This document shows, piece by piece, positions 38,303 to 49,623 of a stretch of 64,000 nucleotides of DNA. Numbering within the stretch: the stretch's first letter is position 1; each line of letters starts with the position of its first letter. Location of the stretch: NCBI GenBank assembly GCA_024707225.1, contig JANQAE010000002.1:62001-126000 (forward strand), given 5' to 3'. A model generated the notes under the pieces. That model ran no database searches and was not told the origin of the DNA. It saw nothing but the letters and a program-made list of their open reading frames with translations. Both the position numbers and the translations under genes were made by a program. This DNA comes from Dokdonella sp. GTDB lineage: Bacteria > Pseudomonadota > Gammaproteobacteria > Xanthomonadales > Rhodanobacteraceae.

Positions 38303-39334
38303 TCAGCGCTTCAGCGCGTCGAGCACGTTGGCGAGCCAGCCGATCTGCGCACCACCGCGCGTGTCGTAGTCGGCGCCCGTATACCCCCACCAGTCCCAGC
38401 ATGCTTTCGGATTCAGCGGCGCCAGACTGGCGTGCGTCTGAGGGTACAGCACGGCGACGCCGTAGACGTCGGCCCAGCGGTTGAAGCCGGCATCGCGCAC
38501 GAAGGCCTCACCGACCGTCTCCACGTTCTGCTGGCAGCCGTGCAGCGCGATCAGCACGCCGCAGCTCGCTCCCTCGGCGCAGGCCTTGGGCAGGTACAGG
38601 CGGCCTTCCCCGGCCAGCTCGGTCGCCTTGCCGGCCGGCGCGAACGGGCGCTGGTCGAACGCGATCAGCGTGCCGTCGGCAGTCGAGGCCGCGCGCGGCG
38701 GCGCACCGTACAGCGCCGCGAAGATCGCGCCGGCCGCGTCGTAGCCGCAGTTGCCGAGGTACGGCGCGGCCGACTCGCACGGCGCGCTGCCGTCGGCCGT
38801 CGGCAGCAGATGCGGAAAGTCGCGATCGCCGTCCCAGCTGACCGACAGCGACGCCAGCGCCGGCACCGCCTCGCGCAGGCCCTCGTAGAACGCGGCGGCC
38901 GCACGCGCGACCGGTTCGGCCACCGTGGCGTCGCGGCGTCCGTGCAGCACGAAGACGCGATCGCCGGCGAGCTGGGCCAGATCCGGGATCGCTCCGCTGG
39001 AGGCGCGCTGCGCCGCCCGCTCGACCAGGGCCGCGACGTCGGGGGCCGGTTCGCCCTTCATGCAGGTGCCGAGCGCGGTCTCGAGCTTGCCGCCGGCGCA
39101 ACCGTACGGGCCGCCGGCGACCAGCGCGGTGCCGTGGATGCGGTCCGACAGCGCCAGGTGCGCCTGTGTGGCCATGTAGGCGCCCGACGACAGGCCGGCG
39201 ACCATGACGCGGTCGCCGGCCAGCGCGATGCGCGGCAGCGCCGCGCCGGGTTCCTTGGCGCAGGCGCCGAGCGCGAGGCTGGTCAGCAGGGCGGCCAGCG
39301 GGCCCGCGCAGCGGCGCGGCGAGAGCACGGACAT
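38303..39334 (-). CDS. PHB depolymerase-like secreted lipoprotein, 343 aa
   Basis: ATG 39334 with GGAGGA upstream. The signal peptide ends in LALGAC, a lipobox. VMVAGLSSGAYMATQAHLAL is the lipase-type box (GxSxG) of short-chain-length PHA depolymerases with a type 2 catalytic domain. VLHGRRDATVAEPVARAAAA fits the acid. LIALHGCQQNVETVGEAFVR has the oxyanion His region, and ACWDWWGYTGADYDTRGGAQ matches the family C-terminus. No separate substrate-binding or linker domain is seen, so it may act on amorphous or partly hydrolysed PHB at the cell surface rather than on crystalline granules. It is divergent from nothing; the TonB receptor follows upstream in the same direction. Confidence 0.85.
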   Translation of the reverse strand: MSVLSPRRCAGPLAALLTSLALGACAKEPGAALPRIALAGDRVMVAGLSSGAYMATQAHLALSDRIHGTALVAGGPYGCAGGKLETALGTCMKGEPAPDVAALVERAAQRASSGAIPDLAQLAGDRVFVLHGRRDATVAEPVARAAAAFYEGLREAVPALASLSVSWDGDRDFPHLLPTADGSAPCESAAPYLGNCGYDAAGAIFAALYGAPPRAASTADGTLIAFDQRPFAPAGKATELAGEGRLYLPKACAEGASCGVLIALHGCQQNVETVGEAFVRDAGFNRWADVYGVAVLYPQTHASLAPLNPKACWDWWGYTGADYDTRGGAQIGWLANVLDALKR

Positions 39335-39389
39335 CGGGTCTTCCTCCGGTGGGATCGATGCGCGGCGGGTCACGCCGCGCAGGGGTCGC

Positions 39390-41631
<2,242 letters not shown>

Positions 41632-41828
41632 GAGATCCCCCTCGCTGCGTGGCGTTGTTTTTCGTGGCGGGCCGGGGCGACGCGCGCGCTCGGCCGAGCG
41701 CGGGACATGGCCCGATCGGCGCGCAGTCTGCGGGCGGGGCGCCGTTCGAGGCAGTTGTACCTTCGTACAATGCCGGCGCCCGGTGGCGGTTCGGATACTG
41801 GCCGCGATCGCAAGTCCGGGGAATTCCC

Positions 41829-43142
41829 ATGCTGAGTCTGCTCGGCCTACTGGCCGGCCTCGCGCTGCTCATCGTCATGGCGATGCGCGGCGTGAGCCTG
41901 TTCATCGCCACGCCGGTATGCGCGGCCGTCGTCGCGCTCTCCAGCGGCCTGCCGCTGCTGCCGCCCGACGGCGAACCGGCCGTCACCGACGCGCTCGGCA
42001 GCTACATGCAGGGATTCAGCGGCTTCATCGCCAGCTGGTTCTTCATGTTCCTGTTCGGCTGCATCTTCGGCAAGCTGATGCAGGACAGCGGCGCCGCCGA
42101 CAGCGTCGCGCGCTGGGTGCTGCGCACGATCGGTCCGCGCCATGCGGCGCTGGCGATCGTGATCGCCTGCATCGTGCTGACCTACGGCGGCGTCAGCCTG
42201 TTCGTCGTCGCGTTCTCGGTCTATCCGACCGCGCTCAGCCTGTTCCGCGCGGCCGATCTGCCGCGCCGCTTCATCCCGGCCGCGCTCGGCTTCGGCTCGA
42301 TCTCGATCACGATGACCGCGGCCGGCTCGCCGGAGATCCAGAACTGGATCCCGATCAAGTACCTCGGCACGTCGCCCTGGGCCGCCTGGCAGGCCAGCCT
42401 GGCCGCCGCGATCGTGATGGCGATCATCGGCCAGTACTGGCTCAACTGGATGATCGGCCGCGCCAAGGCGCGCGGCGAGCGCTTCGAGCCGCGCGAGGGC
42501 GATCCGGTCGACAGCCGCCAGGTGCTGCCCTCGCCGCTGCTGTCGCTGGTACCGCTGCTGGCCGTGCTGGTGCTGAGCTTCCTGCTGCACGAGCGCCTGC
42601 ACACCGCCGCGCTGATCGTCGCGCTGCTGGCCGGCTGCGTGCTGACCGCCGCGGTCGGCTGGCGCCATCTGCAGGCGCCCGGCGCCGCGCTCGGCGCCGG
42701 CAGCGCCGACGCGCTGATCGCGATCGGCAACACCGCCGCCGTGGTCGGTTTCGGCGCGGTCGCCAAGGCGGTGCCGGGCTTCGCGCTCGCGGTCGACTGG
42801 ATCACCCATCTGCCCGGCCACGGCGTCGTCAACGCCGCGTTCGCGGTCGCGGTCATCGCCGCGATGACCGGCAGCGCCTCCGGCGGCCAGGCGATCGCGC
42901 TGCCGATCCTCGCGCCGCTGTACCTGGCGCAGGGCGTCGATCCCTCGCAGCTGCACCGCTCGGTCGCGCTCGCATCCGGCACGCTCGATGCGATGCCGCA
43001 CAACGGCTACATCGTCACGACGATCCGAGCGGTCTGCGGCGAGACGCACAAGGCCGCGTACTTCCCGATGGCGGCGATGACGGTCGTCGTGCCGCTGATC
43101 GGCCTGGCGGTCGCGTTCGCGATGTTCGCGCTGGGGTTCTGA
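41829..43142 (+). CDS. GntP-family carboxylate/hydroxy-acid permease, 437 aa
   Basis: About 12 predicted membrane helices, with sequence features of the GntP family: FSGFIASWFFMFLFGCIFGK, YGGVSLFVVAFSVYPTALSL, and TMTAAGSPEIQNWIPIKYLG. The C-terminal part SGTLDAMPHNGYIVTTIRAV is conserved in the group often found with 3-hydroxybutyrate genes. GntP proteins are H+-coupled symporters for gluconate and related hydroxy acids; 3-hydroxybutyrate is the likely substrate here by context. ATG 41829 chosen at the start of the first helix. The 197-bp gap before the divergent receptor should contain both promoters. Confidence 0.85.
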   Translation: MLSLLGLLAGLALLIVMAMRGVSLFIATPVCAAVVALSSGLPLLPPDGEPAVTDALGSYMQGFSGFIASWFFMFLFGCIFGKLMQDSGAADSVARWVLRTIGPRHAALAIVIACIVLTYGGVSLFVVAFSVYPTALSLFRAADLPRRFIPAALGFGSISITMTAAGSPEIQNWIPIKYLGTSPWAAWQASLAAAIVMAIIGQYWLNWMIGRAKARGERFEPREGDPVDSRQVLPSPLLSLVPLLAVLVLSFLLHERLHTAALIVALLAGCVLTAAVGWRHLQAPGAALGAGSADALIAIGNTAAVVGFGAVAKAVPGFALAVDWITHLPGHGVVNAAFAVAVIAAMTGSASGGQAIALPILAPLYLAQGVDPSQLHRSVALASGTLDAMPHNGYIVTTIRAVCGETHKAAYFPMAAMTVVVPLIGLAVAFAMFALGF

Positions 43143-43246
43143 GGTTTCGGAGCGCCGCGGCTCAACGACACAAAACGACACAGCAGGCGACGCGGACTTG
43201 GCGTAGAACGGCGCCGTCGTCCATTCCTCAGCACAGGAGCGTCCCC

Positions 43247-43579
43247 ATGGCCGGTTGGTTCGAGTTGAGCAAGAGCAGCGACGGGCAGTTCCGTTTCGTC
43301 CTCAAGGCCGGCAATGCCGAGACGATCCTGACCAGCGAGCTGTACCAGACCCGCGCATCGGCCGAGAACGGCATCGCCTCGGTCCGCAGCAACAGCCCGC
43401 ACGACGCGCGCTACGAAAAGAAGACCTCGGTCAGCGCCAAGACCTTCTTCAATCTGAAGGCCGCCAACCACCAGATCATCGGCACCAGCCAGATGTACGC
43501 CAGCGAGGCGGCGCGCGACGCCGGCATCGCCAGCGTCAAGGCCAACGGGGGCACGCAGACGGTCAAGGACCTGACCTGA
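43247..43579 (+). CDS. YegP/UPF0339 (DUF1508) protein, 110 aa
   Basis: Two tandem DUF1508 repeats of about 50 residues: GWFELSKSSDGQFRFVLKAG, then AETILTSELYQTRASAENGI, and again KTFFNLKAANHQIIGTSQMY followed by SEAARDAGIASVKANG. The start ATG 43247 has CAGGAG. Members are small soluble proteins of unknown function, often stress-related. It stands just before the lower-G+C island. Confidence 0.92.
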   Translation: MAGWFELSKSSDGQFRFVLKAGNAETILTSELYQTRASAENGIASVRSNSPHDARYEKKTSVSAKTFFNLKAANHQIIGTSQMYASEAARDAGIASVKANGGTQTVKDLT

Positions 43580-43870
43580 TCACGTGGGCACAGGGCAGGC
43601 AGAGGTCAGCGAAACAGAACCAGCAGCGGCATGTCTACGACGGGCAGTACAAGACGGCAGGGCGAACAACATGCATGGGCTGCGGCATCGACGTGCGTAG
43701 ATGCGATATGAGGAACTGACGGAATGAAGGGCATCCGCGGCGGGTGGCCCTGGCAAGATTCAGCTCGATACCGGCCAGTGATTGCATGACCAGCACGCCC
43801 GACCGCAGATCGGACGTGAGCTCGGCAGAGAAAGCTGGAGGTGACGTCGATTTATCGGCAGACCCAAGGT
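43580..43870. other. 291-bp gap at the left edge of the accessory island
   Basis: I see no gene, RNA or repeat here. Composition is intermediate between the YegP gene and the AT-richer RhuM gene, so the left junction of the island probably lies within it. No remnant of the missing Mrr part is recognisable on either strand. Confidence 0.4.
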
Positions 43871-44905
43871 TTATCCGCCGTCTTTGGCGTTCGGTTTACC
43901 GGCTGCCAGTTTTTTCACTGCCTTGTCGAAGTCACTTTCGAACAGGCGATCCTGCACAATTCTGTATTTCTCAAATTCGCTTTCCGCATGCGTCTGGGCA
44001 AGTTTTGCAGAAATCTTTCCGCTGTTTTGTAGCACTTTCCGGTCATCAAACTCCAGGAAGGCATCCAGACGCTTGGACCAGTCTTCCATGCTCATGGGAA
44101 TCTTGCGGCGAGCGCGATCCTCGGCCAGTTCCAGATAGGCGTTGACGATACGACCCAAGGAATCCAACTCGTCCTTGGTCAGGTAGTTCTTGGCCAGGGC
44201 CACATCGGTTTTCAGGATTTTGCCTTCGGGCGCACTCGCCCAGGACGTCAGCCCCATATGCGGCTTGCTGCTGTCGGCGCGCTTGTGGATCAACTCCGCA
44301 GCGGTATGGCCATGGATGGCGTAATGCAGTTTGTTCTGTACCTTGGCGAAGAATGCCTTCGTCGTCGGCGCATCTTTGTTGTAATCCACACTGGTGGAAT
44401 AGATGTCGGTGATCTTCTGGTAGAAGCGCCGCTCGCTGAGGCGAATCTCGCGGATTTCCGCCAGCAGCCGCTCGAAATAGTCCTCGCCCAGGAAGCTGCC
44501 GTTCTCCATGCGCTGGCGGTCCAGCACATAGCCCTTGATGGCGAACTCACGTAAGACACCGGTCGCCCACTGGCGGAACTGTGTTGCACGTATGGAATTG
44601 ACCCGATAGCCGACGGAAATGATGGCGTCGAGATTGTAGAACTGGGTCTGGTAGTTCTTGCCGTCACTGGCAGTTATCCGGAATTTCCGGATAACTGCTT
44701 CCGGAGCAAGTTCCTGACTGGCAAAGATGTTCTTCAGGTGCTCGCTGACGGTGCGTACATCCACGCTGAACAACTCGGCCATCAGTTTTTGTGAGAGCCA
44801 AACAGTCTCATCCTCGTAGCGAGCCTCGATGCTCTGCTCTCCTGCTTGTCCGGTGAAGATCAAGAATTCAGCAGTGCTGTTGCGGATCAGTGTTTTGCTA
44901 CGCAT
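43871..44905 (-). CDS. rhuM: RhuM family protein, 344 aa
   Basis: Matches the RhuM (virulence protein RhuM, DUF4145-unrelated) family over its length: VWLSQKLMAELFSVDVRTVS, SEHLKNIF, LDAIISVGYRVNSIRATQFR and QWATGVLREFAIKGYVLDRQ are typical. The N-terminal part contains a helix-turn-helix-like unit reminiscent of phage KilA-N/antirepressor proteins. RhuM genes often sit in pathogenicity or restriction-modification islands; their molecular role is not established. Codon and base composition are clearly less G+C-rich than in neighbours, so it is probably horizontally acquired. Nine bases separate its start from the end of the truncated mrr gene. Confidence 0.9.
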   Translation of the reverse strand: MRSKTLIRNSTAEFLIFTGQAGEQSIEARYEDETVWLSQKLMAELFSVDVRTVSEHLKNIFASQELAPEAVIRKFRITASDGKNYQTQFYNLDAIISVGYRVNSIRATQFRQWATGVLREFAIKGYVLDRQRMENGSFLGEDYFERLLAEIREIRLSERRFYQKITDIYSTSVDYNKDAPTTKAFFAKVQNKLHYAIHGHTAAELIHKRADSSKPHMGLTSWASAPEGKILKTDVALAKNYLTKDELDSLGRIVNAYLELAEDRARRKIPMSMEDWSKRLDAFLEFDDRKVLQNSGKISAKLAQTHAESEFEKYRIVQDRLFESDFDKAVKKLAAGKPNAKDGG

Positions 44906-44914
44906 GACTAACGC

Positions 44915-45154
44915 TCATGGACAGTCCACTTGAACTTCGTTGACGAAGCGCCAGTCCTGCGAGGCGCCCGAGATCAACGTGCCCGGTTTGGTATGAGGCT
45001 CCATGGACTCGCACGGAGTGATCAACTGTTCGCGTCGAACGCCCGGCCGGGCATGGGCGGCCAACTGGCTCCAACCCATGGCGGCTGCGCAGCGTTCTCG
45101 AAAGGCCTCATACAAGCTGCCGCCATCGCCACGTACCATCCACATTCGCGTCAT
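44915..45154 (-). pseudogene. truncated Mrr-type restriction endonuclease, N-terminal 79 residues
   Basis: ATG 45154 with a GGGGGAA ribosome site. MTRMWMVRGDGGSLYEAFRE and GWSQLAAHARPGVRREQLI match the N-terminal domain of Mrr-like modified-DNA restriction proteins. TKPGTLISGASQDWRFVNEV continues the same domain without a break. The frame then stops at DCP, where homologues go on for another ~230 residues including the catalytic PD-(D/E)xK domain. The truncation point lies immediately before rhuM, so the RhuM segment probably replaced or inserted into the gene. Whether the fragment is still expressed is unknown. Confidence 0.7.
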
Positions 45155-45564
45155 CGTGTTCCCCCGCTCCCCGTTCTCCGTTCGTAGCGGCCGGGGAACC
45201 GGCCGTCTCGTACTGTCGGCTATGCCGCTGACCCTACATCGCGAGCGGCCCGGCTCATAGTCCGTCCATCGCCGGAGCCTTATCGACAGCCCGAGCCGTT
45301 CTACGTCGGTCCTGTCGGTCAGCCATCGAGTCTGGAGTCTGGGAGGGTTTCGCGTTCCGAAGGCGTCCTTGACCCCCAAAGGGGCGACGGCGTGTCCGCC
45401 TTCCTATTTGCGAGTTGCGCTGATTGCCTGCCGGACCGGCCGTCGACACGCAAGCTGGCCCGACTTCGCGCCATCTCTCCCTAAGCTCATCACGCACAGC
45501 GATCTCGCGCGACCCCACGAACGAAGGAATCTGCGGGCCCATCCGGCCGATGACTGACGTCCCC
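45155..45564. other. 410-bp region between the restriction remnant and mnmE
   Basis: No gene is supported. It contains small GC palindromes (CGGCCGG-GGAA-CCGGCCG near 45188, CCCC-AAA-GGGG near 45374) without T-runs. It should hold the promoter of the mrr-rhuM transcript and the end of the mnmE transcript. The right edge of the accessory island is somewhere here. Confidence 0.4.
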
Positions 45565-46908
45565 TCACTTCCCGATGCAGAAATCCGCGAAGATCCGCCC
45601 GAGCAGATCCTCGTCGCTGAACTCGCCGGTGATCTCGCCGAGCGCGTGCTGGACCTGGCGCAGCTCCTCGGCCGCGAGCTCGCCGGCGCGCGCCTCGATC
45701 AAGGCCGATTCGGCGGCCTGCAGCGAGGCCGATGCGCGTTCGAGCGCGGCGACGTGGCGCGCACGCGCGCTGTAGCTGCCTTCGCCGGTCTCGCCGCGAC
45801 CGGCGAGGCGCTCCAGTTCGGCGGTCAGAAGCGGCAGGCCGGCGCCGGTCTGCGCGGACAGCCACAGATGCAGCGCGCCGTCGTGTATCCGGCTCCGCGG
45901 CGCGAGGCCGTCGAGATCGATCTTGTTGTGGACGATCAGCCGCGTCGCGGCCGCCGGCAGATCTTGAAGCAGGGCGCGGTCGGTCTCGGCATGCACGTCG
46001 TCGGTGACCAGGATCGCGACGTCGGCCTTGGCGAGCTCGGCGCGCGCGCGGCGGATGCCTTCCTGCTCGACGCGATCGTCGGCCTCGCGCAGGCCGGCGG
46101 TGTCGACCAGGGTCAGCGCGACGCCGTCGAGGTCGATCGACTCGCGCAGCACGTCGCGCGTGGTGCCGGGGATGTCGGTGACGATCGCGCGCTCGGCGGC
46201 GGCGAGCGCGTTGAGCAGGCTCGACTTGCCGGTGTTCGGGCGGCCGACGATGACGACGTGCAGGCCGTCGGCGAGGCGCGTGCCGCGGCGCGCGCCGGCG
46301 AGCACGGCGGTGACCTGCGCACCCAGATCGGCGAATCCTTTCGCGAGCTCCGGCGCAGCGAGAAAATCGATCTCCTCTTCGGGAAAGTCGATCGCGGCCT
46401 CGATCCAAATGCGCAGGCGGATCGTCGCCTCGGTGACGGCGCGCACTTCGTGCGAGAACGCGCCGTCGAGGCTGCGCATCGCCGATCGCGCGGCGGCTTC
46501 GGAGCCGGCCGCGATCAGATCGGCGATCGCCTCGGCCTGGGCCAGGTCGAGGCGTCCGTTGAGGAATGCACGCTCGGAGAACTCGCCGGGCCGCGCCTGC
46601 CGCGCGCCGAGTTCGACCGTGCGCGCGAGCAGCCGGCGCAGCGCGACCGGGCTGCCGTGCGCCTGCAGCTCGACGACATGCTCGCCGGTGAACGAGTGCG
46701 GCGCCGGGAAGTGGATCAACAGGCCGTGATCGATCGCCTGGCCGCCGGGGTCGAGGAAGCGGCAGAAATGCGCGTGGCGCGGCCGCGGCGGCCGGCCGAG
46801 CAGGGCGCCGGCTATCGCCGGCGCGGCCGGACCGGACAGGCGCACGATGCCGATGCTGCCGTTGCCCGGCGGTGTCGCGATCGCGGCGATGGTGTCGGCG
46901 CTCGACAT
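45565..46908 (-). CDS. mnmE: MnmE (TrmE), tRNA-modifying GTPase
   Basis: 447 residues, intact. DTIAAIATPPGNGSIGIVRL is the formyl-THF-binding N-terminus. IVGRPNTGKSSLLNAL is the G1 loop, TDIPGTTRDVLRE is G2/G3 with DTAGLREADD, and HNKIDLDG is G4. It ends in FCIGK, the conserved C-terminus with the essential Cys. It forms the MnmE-MnmG complex for U34 modification. It is the last gene of the leftward rpmH-rnpA-yidC-mnmE series, 64 bp after yidC. Confidence 0.97.
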   Translation of the reverse strand: MSSADTIAAIATPPGNGSIGIVRLSGPAAPAIAGALLGRPPRPRHAHFCRFLDPGGQAIDHGLLIHFPAPHSFTGEHVVELQAHGSPVALRRLLARTVELGARQARPGEFSERAFLNGRLDLAQAEAIADLIAAGSEAAARSAMRSLDGAFSHEVRAVTEATIRLRIWIEAAIDFPEEEIDFLAAPELAKGFADLGAQVTAVLAGARRGTRLADGLHVVIVGRPNTGKSSLLNALAAAERAIVTDIPGTTRDVLRESIDLDGVALTLVDTAGLREADDRVEQEGIRRARAELAKADVAILVTDDVHAETDRALLQDLPAAATRLIVHNKIDLDGLAPRSRIHDGALHLWLSAQTGAGLPLLTAELERLAGRGETGEGSYSARARHVAALERASASLQAAESALIEARAGELAAEELRQVQHALGEITGEFSDEDLLGRIFADFCIGK

Positions 46909-46972
46909 GCGGACGGCTCGTCGCTGCGCGTCGGGGTCGACGCGGCGGCCGATGCGGCCGCCGCGCGGGTCG

Positions 46973-48682
46973 TCAGGCCTTGGCCGGCTTGGTCTGTTCG
47001 CCGGCCTCGACGCGCTTGGTGATGATGTACTGCTGGATCAGCGACAGGATCGCGTTGGTCGCCCAGTACAGCACCAGGCCGGCCGGGAAGAACGCGAACA
47101 GCACCGAGAACGCGACCGGCATGAACTTCATGATCTTGGCCTGCGTCGGGTCCATGCCGGTCATCGGCGTGAGGTGCTGGGTCAGCAGCATCGCCGCGGC
47201 ATTGAGGATCGGCAGCACGAAGTACGGATCGGGCGCGGACAGGTTCTGGATCCAGCCGATGAACGGCGCCTGGCGCAGCTCGACGCTCTCGATCAGCACC
47301 CAGTACAGCGCGAAGAACACCGGAATCTGGATCAGCATCGGCAGACAGCCGCCGAGCGGATTGATCTTCTCCTTCTGGTACAGCTCGAGCATCGCCTGGT
47401 TGAGCTTCTGGCGGTCGTCGCCGTAGCGCTCCTTGAGCGCCTGCATGCGCGGCGCGACCTTGCGCATCCGCGCCATCGAGCGGTACTGCGCTTCGCTGAG
47501 CTTGTAGAACACCGCCTTGATCAGCAGCACCAGCAGGATGATCGCGAAGCCCCAGTTGCCGGTCAGCGCATGCAGCTTGTCGAGCACCCAGTGCAGCGGC
47601 GCCGAGATGAACGTGAAGATGCCGTAGTTGGCGGTCAGCGACAGGCCCGGCGCGACGTCGTCGAGCGTGCTCTGGATCTTCGGGCCGACGTAGAGGCGCG
47701 ATTCGAGCGCGCGCGTCTCGCCGGGCGCCACGGTCGTCGCCGGCGCGACCGCGCGGATCAGATAGCGCGTCTGCCCGTTGGCCGGCAGGCTCGCGGTCGT
47801 GTACTGCTCGGCCTGGTCGGCCGGCGGAATCCACGCGGCGAAGAAGTAGTGCTGGATCATCGCGACCCAGCCGCCGGTCGTCGACAGGTTCAAAGGATCC
47901 TTGGCGAACTTGTCGAACGCGAGCTTCTGGAACTTGTGTTCGGGGCTGTACCAGGCGGCGCCGACGAAGCTGTACTGCTCCGGATTCGTGTAGCCCTTCA
48001 GGCCGCGCTTGTCGACGGTCAGCGGCACGCGGCGCAGTTCGCGATAGGCATTGCCGGTCCACGGCGCGGCGCCCTGGTTGGCGATCTCCTGGCGCTGGCC
48101 GATCACGTAGCTGCCGCGTTCGAAGGTGTAGATCTTGCGCACGGTCAGTCCGGCATCGGACTGCCAGGTCAGCGGCACCTCGACGCGGTCCTGGCCGGCC
48201 GCCAGCGCATATTCGGTCGCCGTCGCGGTGAACGATGCGTTGTGGTCCGGCGCGGCCGGCGCGCCCTGCGCGCTGACCAGACCGCTGTTGGCAACGAAGT
48301 AGCCGTTGGCGCTGTCGTCGAGCAGGCGGACCGGCTGCGGCTGCTTGGGCTGCTGCGGATAGGCCAGCAGGTCGGCGACGACGACATTGCCGCCGCGCGT
48401 GTCGATCTCCACGCGCAGCACGTCGGTGGCGACGACGATGCGCTGGCCGCCCTCGGCGGCGGCAGCCTCCGGACGCGGCGTCGCCGGCACTTCACCCGGG
48501 GCCGTCGATGCGGACGGCACGTCGTCGAGCGGGATCGCCGCGGGCGCCGTGTCGGCGGCCGGCGCGGTCGCGGCGGTGGACGGCGGGGCTGACGGCTGGC
48601 CGTAGTCGGTGCGCCACTGCTCCCACAGCAGATAGCCGAGCAGCAGGAGGGCGAGCAGAAGAAAGGGGCGGGGACTGGTCAT
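46973..48682 (-). CDS. yidC: YidC membrane protein insertase
   Basis: 569 residues. N-terminal helix PFLLLALLLLGYLLWEQW, then a linker rich in Ala/Pro and the large periplasmic domain (YVIGQRQEIANQGAAPWTGN). The conserved core includes WGFAIILLVLLIKAVFYKLS with the first Arg-containing groove (RSMARMRKVAPRMQAL), and the C-terminal hairpin TGMDPTQAKIMKFMPVAFSV. It inserts Sec-dependent and -independent inner-membrane proteins. No yidD gene lies between it and rnpA (63 bp). Confidence 0.97.
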   Translation of the reverse strand: MTSPRPFLLLALLLLGYLLWEQWRTDYGQPSAPPSTAATAPAADTAPAAIPLDDVPSASTAPGEVPATPRPEAAAAEGGQRIVVATDVLRVEIDTRGGNVVVADLLAYPQQPKQPQPVRLLDDSANGYFVANSGLVSAQGAPAAPDHNASFTATATEYALAAGQDRVEVPLTWQSDAGLTVRKIYTFERGSYVIGQRQEIANQGAAPWTGNAYRELRRVPLTVDKRGLKGYTNPEQYSFVGAAWYSPEHKFQKLAFDKFAKDPLNLSTTGGWVAMIQHYFFAAWIPPADQAEQYTTASLPANGQTRYLIRAVAPATTVAPGETRALESRLYVGPKIQSTLDDVAPGLSLTANYGIFTFISAPLHWVLDKLHALTGNWGFAIILLVLLIKAVFYKLSEAQYRSMARMRKVAPRMQALKERYGDDRQKLNQAMLELYQKEKINPLGGCLPMLIQIPVFFALYWVLIESVELRQAPFIGWIQNLSAPDPYFVLPILNAAAMLLTQHLTPMTGMDPTQAKIMKFMPVAFSVLFAFFPAGLVLYWATNAILSLIQQYIITKRVEAGEQTKPAKA

Positions 48683-48745
48683 CGTGGAGGTCGGTGTGGT
48701 TCGTGCGCTGCACGGCGAACCGGCGCGGGCTGCGCCGGCGCGCGG

Positions 48746-49204
48746 TCAATCGCTCGATGGAGAGGGCGGCGTCGTGGTCCGCCCGAAAGCGGCTGGGACC
48801 TGGCCATTGTGCCGTTCGCGCGGGGGCGCTTCAACGCGAGCGCCGTCGGGCGCCGCGGCGGCCAGGCGGCGCAGCTTGTCCCAGAGCCGGATCAGATCGG
48901 CGCGCAGGGCCGCGTTGTCGTGAGTGGCGGCGCTGGTGCGGGCGACGACGAGGATGTCGAGCGCAGGCAGCTGCAGGCGGACATGCCGATAGCTTTCGCG
49001 AATCTGCCGCTTGATGCGGTTGCGTTCGACGGCGCGCTTGGAGACGCGTTTCGAAACGGCCATGCCGAGCCGCGGACCGCTGGTTCGCGGTGCAGCTTCG
49101 GCATGGAAATGATCGGCGCCGACGCGCCGGCTGGCCCGTCGCAGCGCGGCGAAGTCGCCGGGCCGCAACAGTCGAGCGGCGCGCGGGAAGCTTGCGCTAC
49201 CCAT
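48746..49204 (-). CDS. rnpA: RNase P protein component
   Basis: 152 residues, longer than the usual ~120. LLRPGDFAALRRASRRVGAD and RLGMAVSKRVSKRAVERNRI contain the RNR motif (KRAVERNRIKRQIRE), and LDILVVARTSAA completes the fold. The last ~35 residues (EAPPRERHNGQVPAAFGRTT) look disordered and lineage-specific. It binds RNase P RNA to process tRNA precursors. It starts 15 bp after rpmH. Confidence 0.95.
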   Translation of the reverse strand: MGSASFPRAARLLRPGDFAALRRASRRVGADHFHAEAAPRTSGPRLGMAVSKRVSKRAVERNRIKRQIRESYRHVRLQLPALDILVVARTSAATHDNAALRADLIRLWDKLRRLAAAAPDGARVEAPPRERHNGQVPAAFGRTTTPPSPSSD

Positions 49205-49219
49205 GGCGCCGCCGGAACG

Positions 49220-49360
49220 TCAGACGCAGAGGCGCTTGCGACCGCGCGCACGACGCGCGTTGAGGACCTTGCGGCCGCCGCGGGTCTTCATGCGGGCGCG
49301 AAACCCATGGTCACGGGCGCGCTTGAGATTGCTGGGCTGATAGGTGCGTTTCGTGGCCAT
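49220..49360 (-). CDS. rpmH: 50S ribosomal protein L34
   Basis: 46-residue protein read leftward from ATG 49360: [20 protein letters not shown], then [20 protein letters not shown] and RKRLCV. This is a complete L34 with its strongly basic composition. It is the first gene of the rpmH-rnpA-yidC-mnmE operon. Confidence 0.98.
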   Translation of the reverse strand: MATKRTYQPSNLKRARDHGFRARMKTRGGRKVLNARRARGRKRLCV

Positions 49361-49395
49361 GGCGGTGACGAATCGTGAACGGAAAAAGGTCGCGG

Positions 49396-49424
49396 ATGGT
49401 AGGTCGGCGCCGCGCCTGTGTCAA
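49396..49424 (-). promoter_or_regulatory. sigma70 promoter of the rpmH operon
   Basis: Minus strand: -35 TTGACA (49424-49419, perfect), 17-bp spacer, -10 TACCAT (49401-49396, 4 of 6). The start codon of rpmH is 35 bp further on. Best promoter in the window by sequence. Confidence 0.75.
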
Positions 49425-49623
49425 GGAAAATCCGGCGCTTGGCCGCCGCGGCGGCGCCGTTCGCGAGGCGCCGTGACGCCGGTCCGCACCGGACGCTTGG
49501 GGTAGACTCATCGGTTGGTCCGTCGGCTGCGCCGACCGCGCCATTCCCCTGACTGCGGATGCGGCCGTACCGGCCCGCGTCCGCCTCGGCTTTTCGAAGC
49601 TTCCGTTGCAAAGGTCCCAACCC

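Noticed and set aside
35224-38484. Very long open frame (1086 codons) on the plus strand opposite the hybrid kinase
   Set aside because: Its translation is a low-complexity Arg/Gln/Ala-rich text without domains. It is the antisense shadow of a GC-rich gene with clear domains on the minus strand.
41649-41828. In-frame extension of the GntP gene upstream of 41829
   Set aside because: The added residues are not hydrophobic and not family-like, and they would run into the divergent receptor promoter region; ATG 41829 begins the first helix.
43841-44032. Small plus-strand frames opposite the RhuM 3' end
   Set aside because: No ribosome site and no recognisable protein; RhuM on the minus strand is a clear full-length family member.
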